Source of the DNA: DASUXY01 sp036377675
Lineage (GTDB): Bacteria; Bacillota; Bacilli; Bacillales; Amphibacillaceae
DNA length: 41,647 nucleotides
Assembly (NCBI GenBank): GCA_036377675.1
Contig: DASUXY010000028.1
Coordinates: 1 to 41,647, forward strand
Direction: 5' to 3'
Below, piece after piece: positions 1-8,946 of the stretch (position 1 is the stretch's first letter; each line of letters opens with the position of its first letter). The notes under the pieces were generated by a model. It was not told the DNA's origin, did no database searches, and worked only from the letters and a program-made list of their open reading frames with translations. Made by a program: the position numbers and the translations under genes.

Positions 1-75
1 AGGTTCCACGCTATTTCAGGCCAATCTACCAAAGCATATAATAGGGTAAAGCGTTTACTGCCTAGCACCTAATCG

Positions 76-228
76 TTACGCAAAGGCGCTAGAATCATTA
101 ACTGAAAAAATACCTGGATGAAGTTCTACAGCAAGTCCATCATGTAGCTGATGATTGTCTTGGATAAAGAATAATCCTCCAACGATAAGTGCACTACTAA
201 TTACAATACTAGAAAGAAACTTTTTCAA
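76..228 (-). CDS. Putative secreted signalling propeptide (RRNPP partner peptide)
   Basis: This is a 50-codon frame starting at TTG (228-226), 17 bases after the regulator stop codon, with a strong Shine-Dalgarno run (AAAGGGGGG) about 8 bases upstream. The product begins MKKFLSS, has one hydrophobic core over residues 4-22 (ending GGLFFI), and continues into a polar C-terminal half ending SVNDSSAFA. That is the layout of Phr, PapR and NprX export propeptides, which are secreted, trimmed to 5-10 residues and re-imported by oligopeptide permease to bind a TPR receptor. Position directly after an HTH-TPR regulator on the same strand matches plcR-papR and nprR-nprX. The mature peptide cannot be defined from sequence; the C-terminal residues are the usual source. 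Function is inferred from architecture and context, not from sequence similarity. Confidence 0.72.
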   Translation of the reverse strand: MKKFLSSIVISSALIVGGLFFIQDNHQLHDGLAVELHPGIFSVNDSSAFA

Positions 229-245
229 TGATTTCCCCCCCTTTA

Positions 246-1544
246 CTAAATGCTCATTAATTGATTATATGTTAAATTTACGAGTTTATAATATTTAACA
301 GCTTGCTTATATTTGTTTTGCTTTTCAAAGTGTTCAGCTAACATTTTTGAAATATCAACTAAATTAGTATGTTCTTTATGTTTCTTAAGAAAGGGTATAA
401 ACTCATGGATGACCAAGTTTTCAAACTTATGATGTTCATGATGGACAGCATATTTATATGTAGTTAATAAATAATAATTGGTTTTAACGGTTTCCGTAGC
501 TGTATAGCGAATCGCTGTATTCGTTGTTATCGTCTGATTATCTTCGAACAGTGCAAACCCTATATCAATCATTTCTTTTGTTTTTTCGATATCGCCAATT
601 GCATAATACAGCTTAATCAAGGATGTAATCGAAGTTAGCCGGATAATGACATCAACGTTTTCATCGTCGATAATTTCACAATAGTACTGAATCGAACTTC
701 TTGAATCTCCTTTTGTCGAATAAAGATACCCTAAGTTCATATTCGTCAATTGAATCAATTGCTTATTACGTTCGAGCTTCGCGAGATGTTTCGCTAAATT
801 ATAGTTCTTAATCGCTTTATCATACATTTGTAAGCGGCGAAATGAAATGCCGAGAACGACATGACATTGCGCACAGCGGAGAAAATGATATTCTTTTTGA
901 AAAATATCAATCGCTTGTTCTGCGAAATCAATCGCCTCTAACGTATTGTGGATTTTACTATGAGTGACCGCCATAATATAGTACAAATCAGCCTCTTCAC
1001 GTTCTGGTAAATCAAGTTGTTTCAGCTTGTCTTCCGCTGATTCATACCATTTCATCGCTTGGTTAAAATCTCCGTTCGTAGAATTATAATTCCCTTTAAA
1101 CTTATACCAATAATATTGATGGAGATTATCAAACGTATTAGAAATTTCTGTTAAATAGTTGATCTGTTGTAAAGCCTCAGAAAACTTTCCTAAGACGAGA
1201 TAATACCTTACTTTATGAATTTCAAACATCATGAAGTTATTTGAACTAACCGTATCCATCCATTGTTTTAATTGGTTATAGCCACTGACAATTTCATCAC
1301 GATCATTCACTTCAAACAGCATATTATACCATTGTTCACATTTCTCTTTGATCGTTACATCTTTTTCATTATCAATTTCTATGCCAAGTCGGGTGCATAA
1401 TAAGTTAATGACTTCTGGACTCGCATCGGTGCGTTGATTTTCGATTTTGGATAAGTACGACATGGAAACAATTCCACTCGCTAATTCTTCTTGCGTCATC
1501 CCTTGTTTAACGCGCTGTAATTTGATGTACGAGCCAACTTCCAT
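246..1544 (-). CDS. HTH-TPR quorum-sensing regulator, NprR/PlcR-like (RRNPP family)
   Basis: A protein of about 432 residues. Residues 1-60 form an XRE-type helix-turn-helix (QGMTQEELASG, then SMSYLSKIENQRTDAS). The rest is a run of helical TPR-like repeats rich in aromatic residues (GDFNQAMKWYESAED, MYDKAIKNYNLAKHLAK, NKYKQAVKYYKLVNLTY). Length and architecture fit NprR (about 420 residues) better than PlcR (about 285) or Rap proteins, which lack the HTH. RRNPP regulators bind a re-imported peptide in the TPR groove and switch DNA binding. The ATG at 1544 is preferred over the GTG at 1550 because AGGTGG lies 7 bases before it. The gene is followed immediately by a propeptide gene and preceded by a promoter and a spaced inverted repeat. 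Regulated targets cannot be deduced. Confidence 0.88.
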   Translation of the reverse strand: MEVGSYIKLQRVKQGMTQEELASGIVSMSYLSKIENQRTDASPEVINLLCTRLGIEIDNEKDVTIKEKCEQWYNMLFEVNDRDEIVSGYNQLKQWMDTVSSNNFMMFEIHKVRYYLVLGKFSEALQQINYLTEISNTFDNLHQYYWYKFKGNYNSTNGDFNQAMKWYESAEDKLKQLDLPEREEADLYYIMAVTHSKIHNTLEAIDFAEQAIDIFQKEYHFLRCAQCHVVLGISFRRLQMYDKAIKNYNLAKHLAKLERNKQLIQLTNMNLGYLYSTKGDSRSSIQYYCEIIDDENVDVIIRLTSITSLIKLYYAIGDIEKTKEMIDIGFALFEDNQTITTNTAIRYTATETVKTNYYLLTTYKYAVHHEHHKFENLVIHEFIPFLKKHKEHTNLVDISKMLAEHFEKQNKYKQAVKYYKLVNLTYNQLMSI

Positions 1545-1609
1545 TTTCACCCCACCTCGCTATTGGGAATCTAAATAGTAAGTGTATTTTGATTAATCGG
1601 TCTATTTAT

Positions 1610-1638
1610 ATCATACCATATTTATTGGATATTCAAAA
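1610..1638 (-). promoter_or_regulatory. Sigma-A promoter of the RRNPP regulator
   Basis: On the minus strand TTTTGA (1638-1633) and TATGAT (1615-1610) are spaced by 17 bases, about 66 bases before the regulator start. A 12-bp inverted repeat abuts its upstream side. Confidence 0.6.
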
Positions 1639-1640
1639 TG

Positions 1641-1687
1641 GGAAAGTTATTAAGGTAAAATAGCGTTTAAATCAATAATAACTTTCC
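1641..1687. promoter_or_regulatory. Spaced perfect inverted repeat, candidate autoregulatory operator
   Basis: GGAAAGTTATTA at 1641-1652 is repeated exactly in inverse at 1676-1687 (TAATAACTTTCC), with 23 bases between the arms. The near arm ends two bases upstream of the regulator's -35 element. Widely spaced half-sites suit a dimeric TPR-HTH protein. The loop is long and no T-run follows, so it does not look like a terminator. Use as an operator is inference. Confidence 0.5.
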
Positions 1688-1714
1688 TACTTTCCTAAAA
1701 AGGATTATATTGTA

Positions 1715-1770
1715 TAAAAAAACATGAAAAATCCCCTTTTTGCCAACCGAATGATAAAAAGGGGATTTCT
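1715..1770 (-). terminator. Rho-independent terminator of pruA
   Basis: A 13-bp perfect stem (AAATCCCCTTTTT at 1729-1741 with its complement at 1756-1768) lies just after the pruA stop, followed on the minus strand by T-rich sequence (TTTTTCATGTTTTTTT). Confidence 0.85.
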
Positions 1771-1778
1771 TACACGAT

Positions 1779-3326
1779 TTAAAACATTTCTGATGTTGAT
1801 TTTCCTTGCATATGCTGAATTAAATAATCGGGACCGCCTGCTTTTGAGTCTGTACCAGACATATTAAAACCACCAAATGGTTGGTACCCGACGATGGCAG
1901 CTGTACACCCACGATTAAAATATAAGTTTCCGACGTGGAAATCTTCACGCGCCTGTTCGATATGTTGGCGATTGTTCGTAATGACAGCTCCTGTCAGTCC
2001 GTACTCCGTATTGTTGGCAATATCAAGCGCCTCATCGAAATCTTTAGCCGACGTCAATGCGAGTACCGGACCAAAGATCTCTTCTTGCATTATGCGTGAT
2101 TTCGGATCTAATCCTTCAAAAATAGTCGGATTGACAAACCAGCCTTTACTGTCATCACCATTTCCACCGACGAGTAATTTTCCTTCTTGTTTTCCAATCT
2201 CAATATAGCTCATAATTTTATCGTAGGCTGCTTGATCGATGACCGGTCCCATGTAATTAGCTTCATTCGTCGGATTACCGACTGTCAACTCTTTTGTTAA
2301 CGTCACAATCCGGTCACGAACATCATCGTATACATCTTCATGAATAACCGCTCGGGAACAAGCGGAACATTTTTGTCCTGAAAAACCGAATGCTGATTGA
2401 ACGATTGACTGACTAGCGAGTTCTAAATCAGCTTCATTGTCGACGATGATTGTATCTTTTCCACCCATTTCAAGAATCGTCCGTTTGAGCCACAGTTGAC
2501 CCTCTTGGATGACTGCTGCACGTTCAAAAATTCGCGTTCCTACTTCACGAGAGCCTGTAAAGCTAATGAACCGTGTTCGTGGATGATCGACTAAATAGTC
2601 ACCTACTTCACTTCCCGGGCCTGGAATGTAATTAATCACACCAGGTGGCAAACCCGCTTCTTCAAGCACTTCCATAAATTTATAAGCAATGACAGGAGTA
2701 GCACTCGCTGGTTTTAATAAGACAGTATTTCCTGTAACCATAGCAGCGACTGTTGTACCTGCCATAATTGCAAACAAAAAGTTCCACGGAGAGATGACGA
2801 CACCTACTCCTAGCGGTATGTAATGAAATTGATTTCGTTCGATCGGACGACTATTCACTTCCATACCGTCTTTTAACTGCAACATTTGCCGACCATAGTA
2901 TTCGAGGAAATCAATGGCTTCAGCTGTATCTGCATCCGCCTCTTTCCATGGTTTTCCGCCTTCTTTAACAAGATGTGCTGTAAATTCATGTTTCCGTCTT
3001 CGTACAATCGCCGCTGCACGAAATAATAGATCCGCACGGAAGCGAGGATCTGATTTTTTCCACGTGGCAAACGTTTCATCAGCCACTTTCATCGCTCGCT
3101 CGGCCAACTGTTTATTCGCTTTGGAAACATAACCAATCACTTCTTCTTTATTCGCTGGATTCACAGAAACAATTTTTTCTTCCGTAGTAATGCGTTCTCC
3201 ACCGATGATCAACGGATATTCCTTTCCAAGATCGGCTTCAACTTTCTCAATCGCTTCAAGCATTTTTTCCTTATTTTCTGCTACCGAATAATCTGTAAAA
3301 GGCTCATGCTTATACGCTGTTACCAT
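1779..3326 (-). CDS. pruA: 1-pyrroline-5-carboxylate dehydrogenase
   Basis: Catalyses NAD-dependent oxidation of pyrroline-5-carboxylate/glutamate semialdehyde to glutamate, the last step of proline and arginine breakdown, in the cytosol. The 515 residues match the length of B. subtilis RocA. The aldehyde dehydrogenase fold shows the NAD-binding segment (VISPWNFLFAIMAG, then LLKPASATP), FTGSREVG, the catalytic Glu in LEMGGKD and the nucleophile Cys in GFSGQKCSACSR. AGGAGGG sits 8 bases before the ATG. The gene stands alone between camS and the quorum-sensing pair, with its own promoter, cre site and terminator. No sigma-54 -12/-24 element was seen, so RocR-type control of B. subtilis rocA is not evident. 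Whether it should be called rocA or pruA depends on the feeding pathway, which the window does not show. Confidence 0.95.
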   Translation of the reverse strand: MVTAYKHEPFTDYSVAENKEKMLEAIEKVEADLGKEYPLIIGGERITTEEKIVSVNPANKEEVIGYVSKANKQLAERAMKVADETFATWKKSDPRFRADLLFRAAAIVRRRKHEFTAHLVKEGGKPWKEADADTAEAIDFLEYYGRQMLQLKDGMEVNSRPIERNQFHYIPLGVGVVISPWNFLFAIMAGTTVAAMVTGNTVLLKPASATPVIAYKFMEVLEEAGLPPGVINYIPGPGSEVGDYLVDHPRTRFISFTGSREVGTRIFERAAVIQEGQLWLKRTILEMGGKDTIIVDNEADLELASQSIVQSAFGFSGQKCSACSRAVIHEDVYDDVRDRIVTLTKELTVGNPTNEANYMGPVIDQAAYDKIMSYIEIGKQEGKLLVGGNGDDSKGWFVNPTIFEGLDPKSRIMQEEIFGPVLALTSAKDFDEALDIANNTEYGLTGAVITNNRQHIEQAREDFHVGNLYFNRGCTAAIVGYQPFGGFNMSGTDSKAGGPDYLIQHMQGKSTSEMF

Positions 3327-3361
3327 AAAATTACCCTCCTATTTTAATGGTCTAAACAATG

Positions 3362-3391
3362 TTTATCGTTTTCTAATGAAAGCGATAACAA
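3362..3391 (-). promoter_or_regulatory. pruA promoter overlapped by a CcpA (cre) site
   Basis: TGAAAGCGATAACA at 3377-3390 (plus strand) matches the cre consensus TGWAANCGNTNWCA at every defined position. On the minus strand it overlaps a candidate -35 TTGTTA (3391-3386), followed after 18 bases by GATAAA (3367-3362). CcpA bound here would block initiation, giving catabolite repression of pruA. The cre match is strong; the promoter hexamers are only fair. Confidence 0.6.
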
Positions 3392-3461
3392 GGCGTTTCA
3401 CTTCATATCGTAACGTATCTACGAACAGTCTTCAATCATTCTACTGCTTACTTGTAACTAA

Positions 3462-4685
3462 TTAGTGAAAAATATGGACGGTCGGTTCTTTCTCTCCAGC
3501 TTCACGGAAGATAAAGCTTTCCATTTTCTCCGTAGATGTAATTTTAATTTCTAAATCATAATAGTCCTTAAACATTTCCGTTACGAGGCCGTAAATATAT
3601 TGAGTAAACCCAAGCACTTCACCTTTTCCGTAAAACTCAATCGGTACTTCCAACGTTAATTTTTTCAACTCTTGATCAACGTAAAATCCTTCCCCTACGA
3701 CGCCTACATAGTTTGGAAAATATTGAGCGATTTCATCGCCAAAGCTTTCGACAAGTTGGTTATCATCAAAGTATTTTTTCTCACCTTGTCCGGATGGAAA
3801 TAGCATATACTCTTCACCAATTGGTTTCCATTTACCAATTTTTTTACTTCCAGCTTCAACGAACGTTTTCTCGACAAAGTTCCCTGGAACAGGTGAACTT
3901 TGCTCTTCTTCTCGATAAAGAGCAATCATAATGGGAACATCTGTTAACTCCTCATTCCTCCGCATTCGTTTAACAACTTCTTCCGCTATTTGATGACCTT
4001 GTTCGAGCATTTCTTCTTTAGAAATTTTTTTGTAATGGTAAGGTCCACCGATTTCCGTTTGATAACGATAAACAGATTTCAAAGCAATACCAAGCGAAAC
4101 CCCTACTAACTCAACACTATTGTCATCTTTCTTTTCTAAAAAGTTTTGTTCTAAAATGTGTGATAAATATTCAGGACTTTTTTCATAATCGCTCTTTTTT
4201 GGTTGATCATTAATCGGTGGATTAAGTCCTTGTTGCAACTCTGCTCTAATTTCTTCTTCATTCACGGTCATTTCTGCTTTTTTCAGTTGTTCAACTTCAT
4301 CTTTTACTTCTCTTTCTAATTGTTTTTTCGTAAGTTTACGCGATAGCCATGCCTTGACAACTTCTTCCGATAAATATTGACCTTCTTCAAAAAAATACTT
4401 TTCAGGGTCGAAATATTGTACGGAATGCCTCCGTAGCCCTTCTTCCATCTCATCGATGTCCATTCGATTCGCTATTTTATCGACAATCACCCCTCGAGAT
4501 GGGCTTGGACGATAAGGCAAAATCATTTTGTAATTGTCTTTTGATAGTTGATAATTTGGTATAATCGACGGTTCTTCCGCCTTGTTTTCATCTTTTTTTA
4601 CGATTTCATCTTCCTTTACAGATGGCGCACAGCTCGCTAAAACAAGGAGTGTGCTCAATAATAAAACACTTATTTTTCTCATCAT
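3462..4685 (-). CDS. camS: CamS-family sex-pheromone lipoprotein (YerH-like)
   Basis: A lipoprotein of 407 residues with a signal peptide and lipobox ending LVLAS-C, lipidated Cys at residue 19. It is anchored on the outer membrane face. The body matches the CamS/YerH family in length, in position after ligA, and in conserved stretches such as LPYRPSPSRGVIVD and QYFPNYVGVVGEG. In staphylococci and enterococci, proteolysis of CamS-type signal peptides releases a hydrophobic heptapeptide resembling pheromone cAM373; the mature protein's role in Bacillaceae is unknown. The start overlaps the ligA stop (ATGATGA), with AAGGAG 7 bases upstream, so the two are translationally coupled. A second in-frame ATG at 4682 is equally possible. 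Confidence 0.85.
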   Translation of the reverse strand: MMRKISVLLLSTLLVLASCAPSVKEDEIVKKDENKAEEPSIIPNYQLSKDNYKMILPYRPSPSRGVIVDKIANRMDIDEMEEGLRRHSVQYFDPEKYFFEEGQYLSEEVVKAWLSRKLTKKQLEREVKDEVEQLKKAEMTVNEEEIRAELQQGLNPPINDQPKKSDYEKSPEYLSHILEQNFLEKKDDNSVELVGVSLGIALKSVYRYQTEIGGPYHYKKISKEEMLEQGHQIAEEVVKRMRRNEELTDVPIMIALYREEEQSSPVPGNFVEKTFVEAGSKKIGKWKPIGEEYMLFPSGQGEKKYFDDNQLVESFGDEIAQYFPNYVGVVGEGFYVDQELKKLTLEVPIEFYGKGEVLGFTQYIYGLVTEMFKDYYDLEIKITSTEKMESFIFREAGEKEPTVHIFH

Positions 4686-6709
4686 CTTTCTGCTCCTTGA
4701 TTATCGACGTCATCGAGTGCCTTCTTCAATTGTTTTTCATTCCAAATCGTTATACCGAGTTGTTGGGCTCGATCATATTTGGAACCTGTAGCTTCTCCAG
4801 CGATGACGAGATCCGTTTTCTTACTTACGCTTCCTGTAACGGTTCCACCAAGTAACTCGATTTGCTCTTTCGCTTCTTTCCGTGTAAAATCTTCAAGTTT
4901 TCCTGTTAAAACGACTGTTTTATTAGAAAAAACCGTTTCAATAGGTTGTTCTTCGGGGCGCGGCCCTTTATATTCCATATTCACACCGAGCTGCTTTAAG
5001 TCGTGAATAAGCTCCTGCACGTGTTCTTCCGAAAAATATTGAACAACCGAGTCGGCCATTTTCTTGCCAATTTCATCGATTTGTACGAGTTCTTCATATG
5101 TTGCTCGTTGTAAATTATCCATCGTTCCAAATGCTTGTGCTAATATTTTAGCAGCTTTTTCACCGATAAAACGAATTCCGAGTCCAAATAAAAGCTTTTC
5201 CATTGAATTTTCTTTAGAAGCTTCAATTGCCTGTAACAAGTTGCTGACAGATTTGTCACCCATTCGTTCCAATTGAAGCAATTGTTCGCGTTCAAGCCGA
5301 TACACGTCAGCAATCGTTTCAATAAGCCCTTCCCGAAAGAGTTGAGCGATCACTTTCTCTCCCAGTCCTTCAATGTTCATAGCTAAGCGGGACACGAAGT
5401 GAATGAGACCTTCTTGTATTTGCGCTGGGCAATTCGGGTTCATACAACGTAGAGCTACTTCATCATTTAAACGAACAAGTTCACTCTCACAAGCTGGACA
5501 CTCCTTCGGCATATAAAACTCCTGTTCATGACCCGTTCGCTGTTCAAAAACGACGCGTACAACTTCTGGAATAATGTCCCCAGCTTTTTTAATAACGACT
5601 TGGTCGCCAATCCGAATGTCTTTTTCTTTAATTAAGTCTTCATTGTGAAGTGAGGCACGCTGCACCGTTGTCCCTGCAACTTGCACCGGTTCTAAGATGG
5701 CCGTCGGAGTAATGACACCTGTTCGACCGACACTTAGCTCGATATCTTTTAAAGTTGTCATGACTTCTTCAGCTGGAAATTTATAAGCAATTGCCCACCG
5801 CGGGTTACGAGCTGTAAACCCTAAACGATCTTGCTGGTGTAAATCATCAACTTTCACAACAATTCCATCGATTTCATAGCTTAAATCGGGTCGGTTATCG
5901 GTCCAATCGTTAACAAAGTCAATGACATCATCAATCGTATGACATATTTTCCATTTTGGATTAATTTTAAAACCTAATGATTGGAGAAATTGTAATCGCT
6001 CACTATGTGAAGTAACCTCTTCAACTTCCCACTCGCCGACCCCATAGATAAATACGTCTAAATTTCTTGAAGCAGCAATTCGTGGATCCAGTTGCCGCAG
6101 TGAACCGGCGGCAGCATTTCGTGGATTGGCAAATAGAGCTTCCCCGTTCTTCTTTCTTTCTTCATTTAAGGCGAGAAACGATTGTTGAGGCATAAATGCT
6201 TCACCACGAACTTCAAGCGTTTCCGTTTCTGTAATTGTTAATGGAATGCTACGAATCGTGCGCATGTTACTCGTAATATCTTCGCCTGTTGTTCCGTCAC
6301 CTCGAGTCGCTGCACGAACGAATTGACCATTTTCATACGTTAACGACACAGCAAGTCCGTCAATTTTCAATTCACATACATAGTGAACCGGTTCATCGAT
6401 CATATTTTTAATTCGCTGGTCAAAATCACGTAAATCCGCTTCATTGAAAGCATTTCCTAAACTAAGCATCGGTACGCGATGCTGAACTTTTTCAAAAGCA
6501 TCTAACGGTTTACCACCGACTCGTTGGGTAGGAGAATTTGGAGTGATCAATTCGGGAAATGTTTTTTCTAGCTTACGAAGTTGCTGTAGTTTAGCATCGT
6601 ATTCTGCATCAGGAACTGTCGGATTATCCAACACATAATATTCATATTCATACTGAGTGAGTAATTCCCTTAAAGATGCTATCTCTTTTTGGGCTTGTTG
6701 TTTATCCAT
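4682..6709 (-). CDS. ligA: NAD-dependent DNA ligase LigA
   Basis: Seals nicks during replication and repair using NAD+. The 675 residues equal a full-length bacterial LigA: N-terminal Ia domain (YEYYVLDNPTVPDAEYD), adenylation domain with the KxDG nucleophile Lys115 in CELKIDGLAV, OB fold, four-Cys zinc finger (CPAC ... CMNPNCPAQ), helix-hairpin-helix repeats, and a C-terminal BRCT domain beginning NKTVVLTGKLEDFTRKEA. The frame stays open 46 codons upstream into pcrA, but the start at 6709 is preferred: it has AGGAGGTGG four bases before it, lies 11 bases after the pcrA stop, and gives the family N-terminus. It is part of the pcrB-pcrA-ligA-camS operon. Confidence 0.97.
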   Translation of the reverse strand: MDKQQAQKEIASLRELLTQYEYEYYVLDNPTVPDAEYDAKLQQLRKLEKTFPELITPNSPTQRVGGKPLDAFEKVQHRVPMLSLGNAFNEADLRDFDQRIKNMIDEPVHYVCELKIDGLAVSLTYENGQFVRAATRGDGTTGEDITSNMRTIRSIPLTITETETLEVRGEAFMPQQSFLALNEERKKNGEALFANPRNAAAGSLRQLDPRIAASRNLDVFIYGVGEWEVEEVTSHSERLQFLQSLGFKINPKWKICHTIDDVIDFVNDWTDNRPDLSYEIDGIVVKVDDLHQQDRLGFTARNPRWAIAYKFPAEEVMTTLKDIELSVGRTGVITPTAILEPVQVAGTTVQRASLHNEDLIKEKDIRIGDQVVIKKAGDIIPEVVRVVFEQRTGHEQEFYMPKECPACESELVRLNDEVALRCMNPNCPAQIQEGLIHFVSRLAMNIEGLGEKVIAQLFREGLIETIADVYRLEREQLLQLERMGDKSVSNLLQAIEASKENSMEKLLFGLGIRFIGEKAAKILAQAFGTMDNLQRATYEELVQIDEIGKKMADSVVQYFSEEHVQELIHDLKQLGVNMEYKGPRPEEQPIETVFSNKTVVLTGKLEDFTRKEAKEQIELLGGTVTGSVSKKTDLVIAGEATGSKYDRAQQLGITIWNEKQLKKALDDVDNQGAER

Positions 6710-6720
6710 CGAGCCACCTC

Positions 6721-8946
6721 CTATTGTTTCGTAATCGGTGCAAATTTCGCTAACAATCGCTTTACACCTGTCGGGGCTGGAAAGGCAATATCTAATTCCA
6801 TCGCATCTCCTGAACCTTTCACATGAACAACCGTTCCAATGCCCCATTTTTTATGATTTGCTTTATCTCCTGGTTTCCACGATTCACTCTCAGCACCAGT
6901 CGTCGTTGCTTCGTGTAAACGACGAGATTTACGTCTTTTTTCTGGCGGGCGACTTCCCTTAGAATAGCCAAAAGGTTTGCCAAACATCGATTTGTTCGCT
7001 TGTTCAATCCCTTCGATAAGATGATCCGGTATTTCGTTAATAAATCGACTGATCGGATTCATATTCGTGCGTCCATACAACGTCCGCATCTGAGCATGTG
7101 TCAAATACAACCGTTGTTCCGCACGGGTAATCCCAACATAGGCGAGTCGCCTTTCTTCCTCCATCTCCTCATCATCGAGCATCGAGCGACTATGCGGGAA
7201 TACATTTTCCTCCATTCCAATTAAAAATACAACCGGAAACTCTAACCCTTTCGCTGAATGAAGCGTCATTAATGTAATGTTATCTTCTTCTGCCTGTTCT
7301 TCATCATCCAACTGGTCAATGTCAGCGATCAGAGCAAGGTCGGTTAAAAATGAAACGAGTGTTTTGTCATCACTATGTTCTTCAAAATCTTGTGTAACGG
7401 TCATAAACTCTTTTAAGTTTTCCAAACGACTTTGGGACTCAATGGTTCGCTTGTTTCTTAACATTTCTTCATAACCAGATCGCTCTAAGACAGCCTCAAC
7501 CATATCCGTTGCCGTTAAAAACTCCTGTTGTTGGGACAATGATTGAATCAAATCGCCAAACTTAGCTATTGCATTCGCTGCTCGTTTCGGAACTCCTGTA
7601 AAATCGACTTCTTTCACAGCATCAAAAAAAGATAAATCATGTTCTGTCGCATAGGCCCGTAATCTTTCGACAGACGTTTTTCCAATCCCTCTCTTCGGTT
7701 CGTTAACGACACGTTCAAAGCTAATATCATCATCTGGATTCGTAATGAGACGTAAATAAGCAAGCATATCTTTAATTTCTTTTCGTTCATAGAACTTTGT
7801 CCCACCAATCATTTGATACGCCACACCTGATTTATTTAAAGCATCCTCAATCGCTCGAGATTGTGCATTCGTTCGATAAAGTATAGCGATATCATTTGCC
7901 GAAAAACCTTCTTCAATGAGTTCTTGGATTTTTTTCGTTACGAACAGTGCTTCTTCTCTTTCAGTGGCACCTTGAAAGTAATTAATTTTTTGTCCGTCTG
8001 GATTGTTGGTCCATAGTTTTTTCGGTTTACGTCCTTTATTATGTTCAATGACATAGTTCGCCGCATCGAGAATCGATTTTGTTGAGCGATAGTTTTGATC
8101 TAAAACAATCGTTCGTGCTGCTGGATAATCTTTTTCAAACGACAATATGTTCGTAATATCAGCGCCTCGCCAGCGATAAATCGACTGGTCCGAATCTCCT
8201 ACGACGCACAAATTTTGAAAGCGTTGCGCGAGTTGCTTTACTAAATAGTACTGCGCATGGTTCGTATCTTGATACTCATCGACATGAATGTATTGAAATC
8301 TTCGTTGATAATAGTGGAGCACTTCGGGAACTCGTTGAAAAAGATGAATGGTTTCCATAATCAAATCATCGAAATCGAGCGACTGATTTTTCCGAAGCAT
8401 CTTCTGATACGCCTCATAAACATGAGCGACTTGCCGTTTGAAAAAATCCCCAGCTTGTTTATGAAACTTCTCCGGAGTGATTAATTCATTTTTCGCTCCA
8501 CTAATTTGTCCGAGCATGGCGCGAGGATCGAACTGCTTTGGGTCGATGTTTAAGTCTTTCAACACTTGCTTGACAACCGATAGCTGATCGCTGCTATCTA
8601 AAATTGTGAAGTTCTGATTGTAACCGATGCGATCAATATCTCTGCGGAGAATTCGGACACACATCGAGTGGAATGTTGACACCCACATTTGATCACTATC
8701 CGCACCGACGAGATGTAAAACACGGTCTTTCATTTCCCGTGCAGCTTTATTCGTAAAGGTAATCGCTAAAATATTTCTTGGTGATACCCCTTTTTCACGT
8801 ATTAAATAAGCAATTCGATGGGTCAATACACGCGTTTTTCCACTACCGGCACCGGCCATAATGAGCAGTGGGCCTTCTGTATGTTTAACCGCTTCTGCTT
8901 GTTGTTTATTTAATCCACTCAGTAAATGTTCAGTTGTCTGACTCAT
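6721..8946 (-). CDS. pcrA: ATP-dependent DNA helicase PcrA (UvrD/Rep family)
   Basis: A superfamily 1 3'-5' helicase acting in replication-fork restart, repair and rolling-circle plasmid replication. The 741 residues carry all the SF1 motifs: motif I Walker A AGAGSGKT with Lys37, motif II DEYQDTN, motif III VGDSDQSIYRWRGAD, motif IV LDQNYRST, motif V TLHSAKGLEFPVVF and motif VI VGITRAEQRLYLTHA. The C-terminal Tudor-like segment (WKPGDKANHKKWGIGTV), used for RNA polymerase contact in PcrA, is present. The ATG directly abuts the pcrB stop codon, with AGGTGG 9 bases upstream, and ligA follows 11 bases downstream, so coupled expression is expected. Confidence 0.97.
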   Translation of the reverse strand: MSQTTEHLLSGLNKQQAEAVKHTEGPLLIMAGAGSGKTRVLTHRIAYLIREKGVSPRNILAITFTNKAAREMKDRVLHLVGADSDQMWVSTFHSMCVRILRRDIDRIGYNQNFTILDSSDQLSVVKQVLKDLNIDPKQFDPRAMLGQISGAKNELITPEKFHKQAGDFFKRQVAHVYEAYQKMLRKNQSLDFDDLIMETIHLFQRVPEVLHYYQRRFQYIHVDEYQDTNHAQYYLVKQLAQRFQNLCVVGDSDQSIYRWRGADITNILSFEKDYPAARTIVLDQNYRSTKSILDAANYVIEHNKGRKPKKLWTNNPDGQKINYFQGATEREEALFVTKKIQELIEEGFSANDIAILYRTNAQSRAIEDALNKSGVAYQMIGGTKFYERKEIKDMLAYLRLITNPDDDISFERVVNEPKRGIGKTSVERLRAYATEHDLSFFDAVKEVDFTGVPKRAANAIAKFGDLIQSLSQQQEFLTATDMVEAVLERSGYEEMLRNKRTIESQSRLENLKEFMTVTQDFEEHSDDKTLVSFLTDLALIADIDQLDDEEQAEEDNITLMTLHSAKGLEFPVVFLIGMEENVFPHSRSMLDDEEMEEERRLAYVGITRAEQRLYLTHAQMRTLYGRTNMNPISRFINEIPDHLIEGIEQANKSMFGKPFGYSKGSRPPEKRRKSRRLHEATTTGAESESWKPGDKANHKKWGIGTVVHVKGSGDAMELDIAFPAPTGVKRLLAKFAPITKQ

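Noticed and set aside
1..72. Open frame on the plus strand entering from the window edge and stopping at 72 (ends KRLLPST), possibly the tail of a convergent gene
   Set aside because: Only 23 codons are visible and no family is recognisable; it could be chance.
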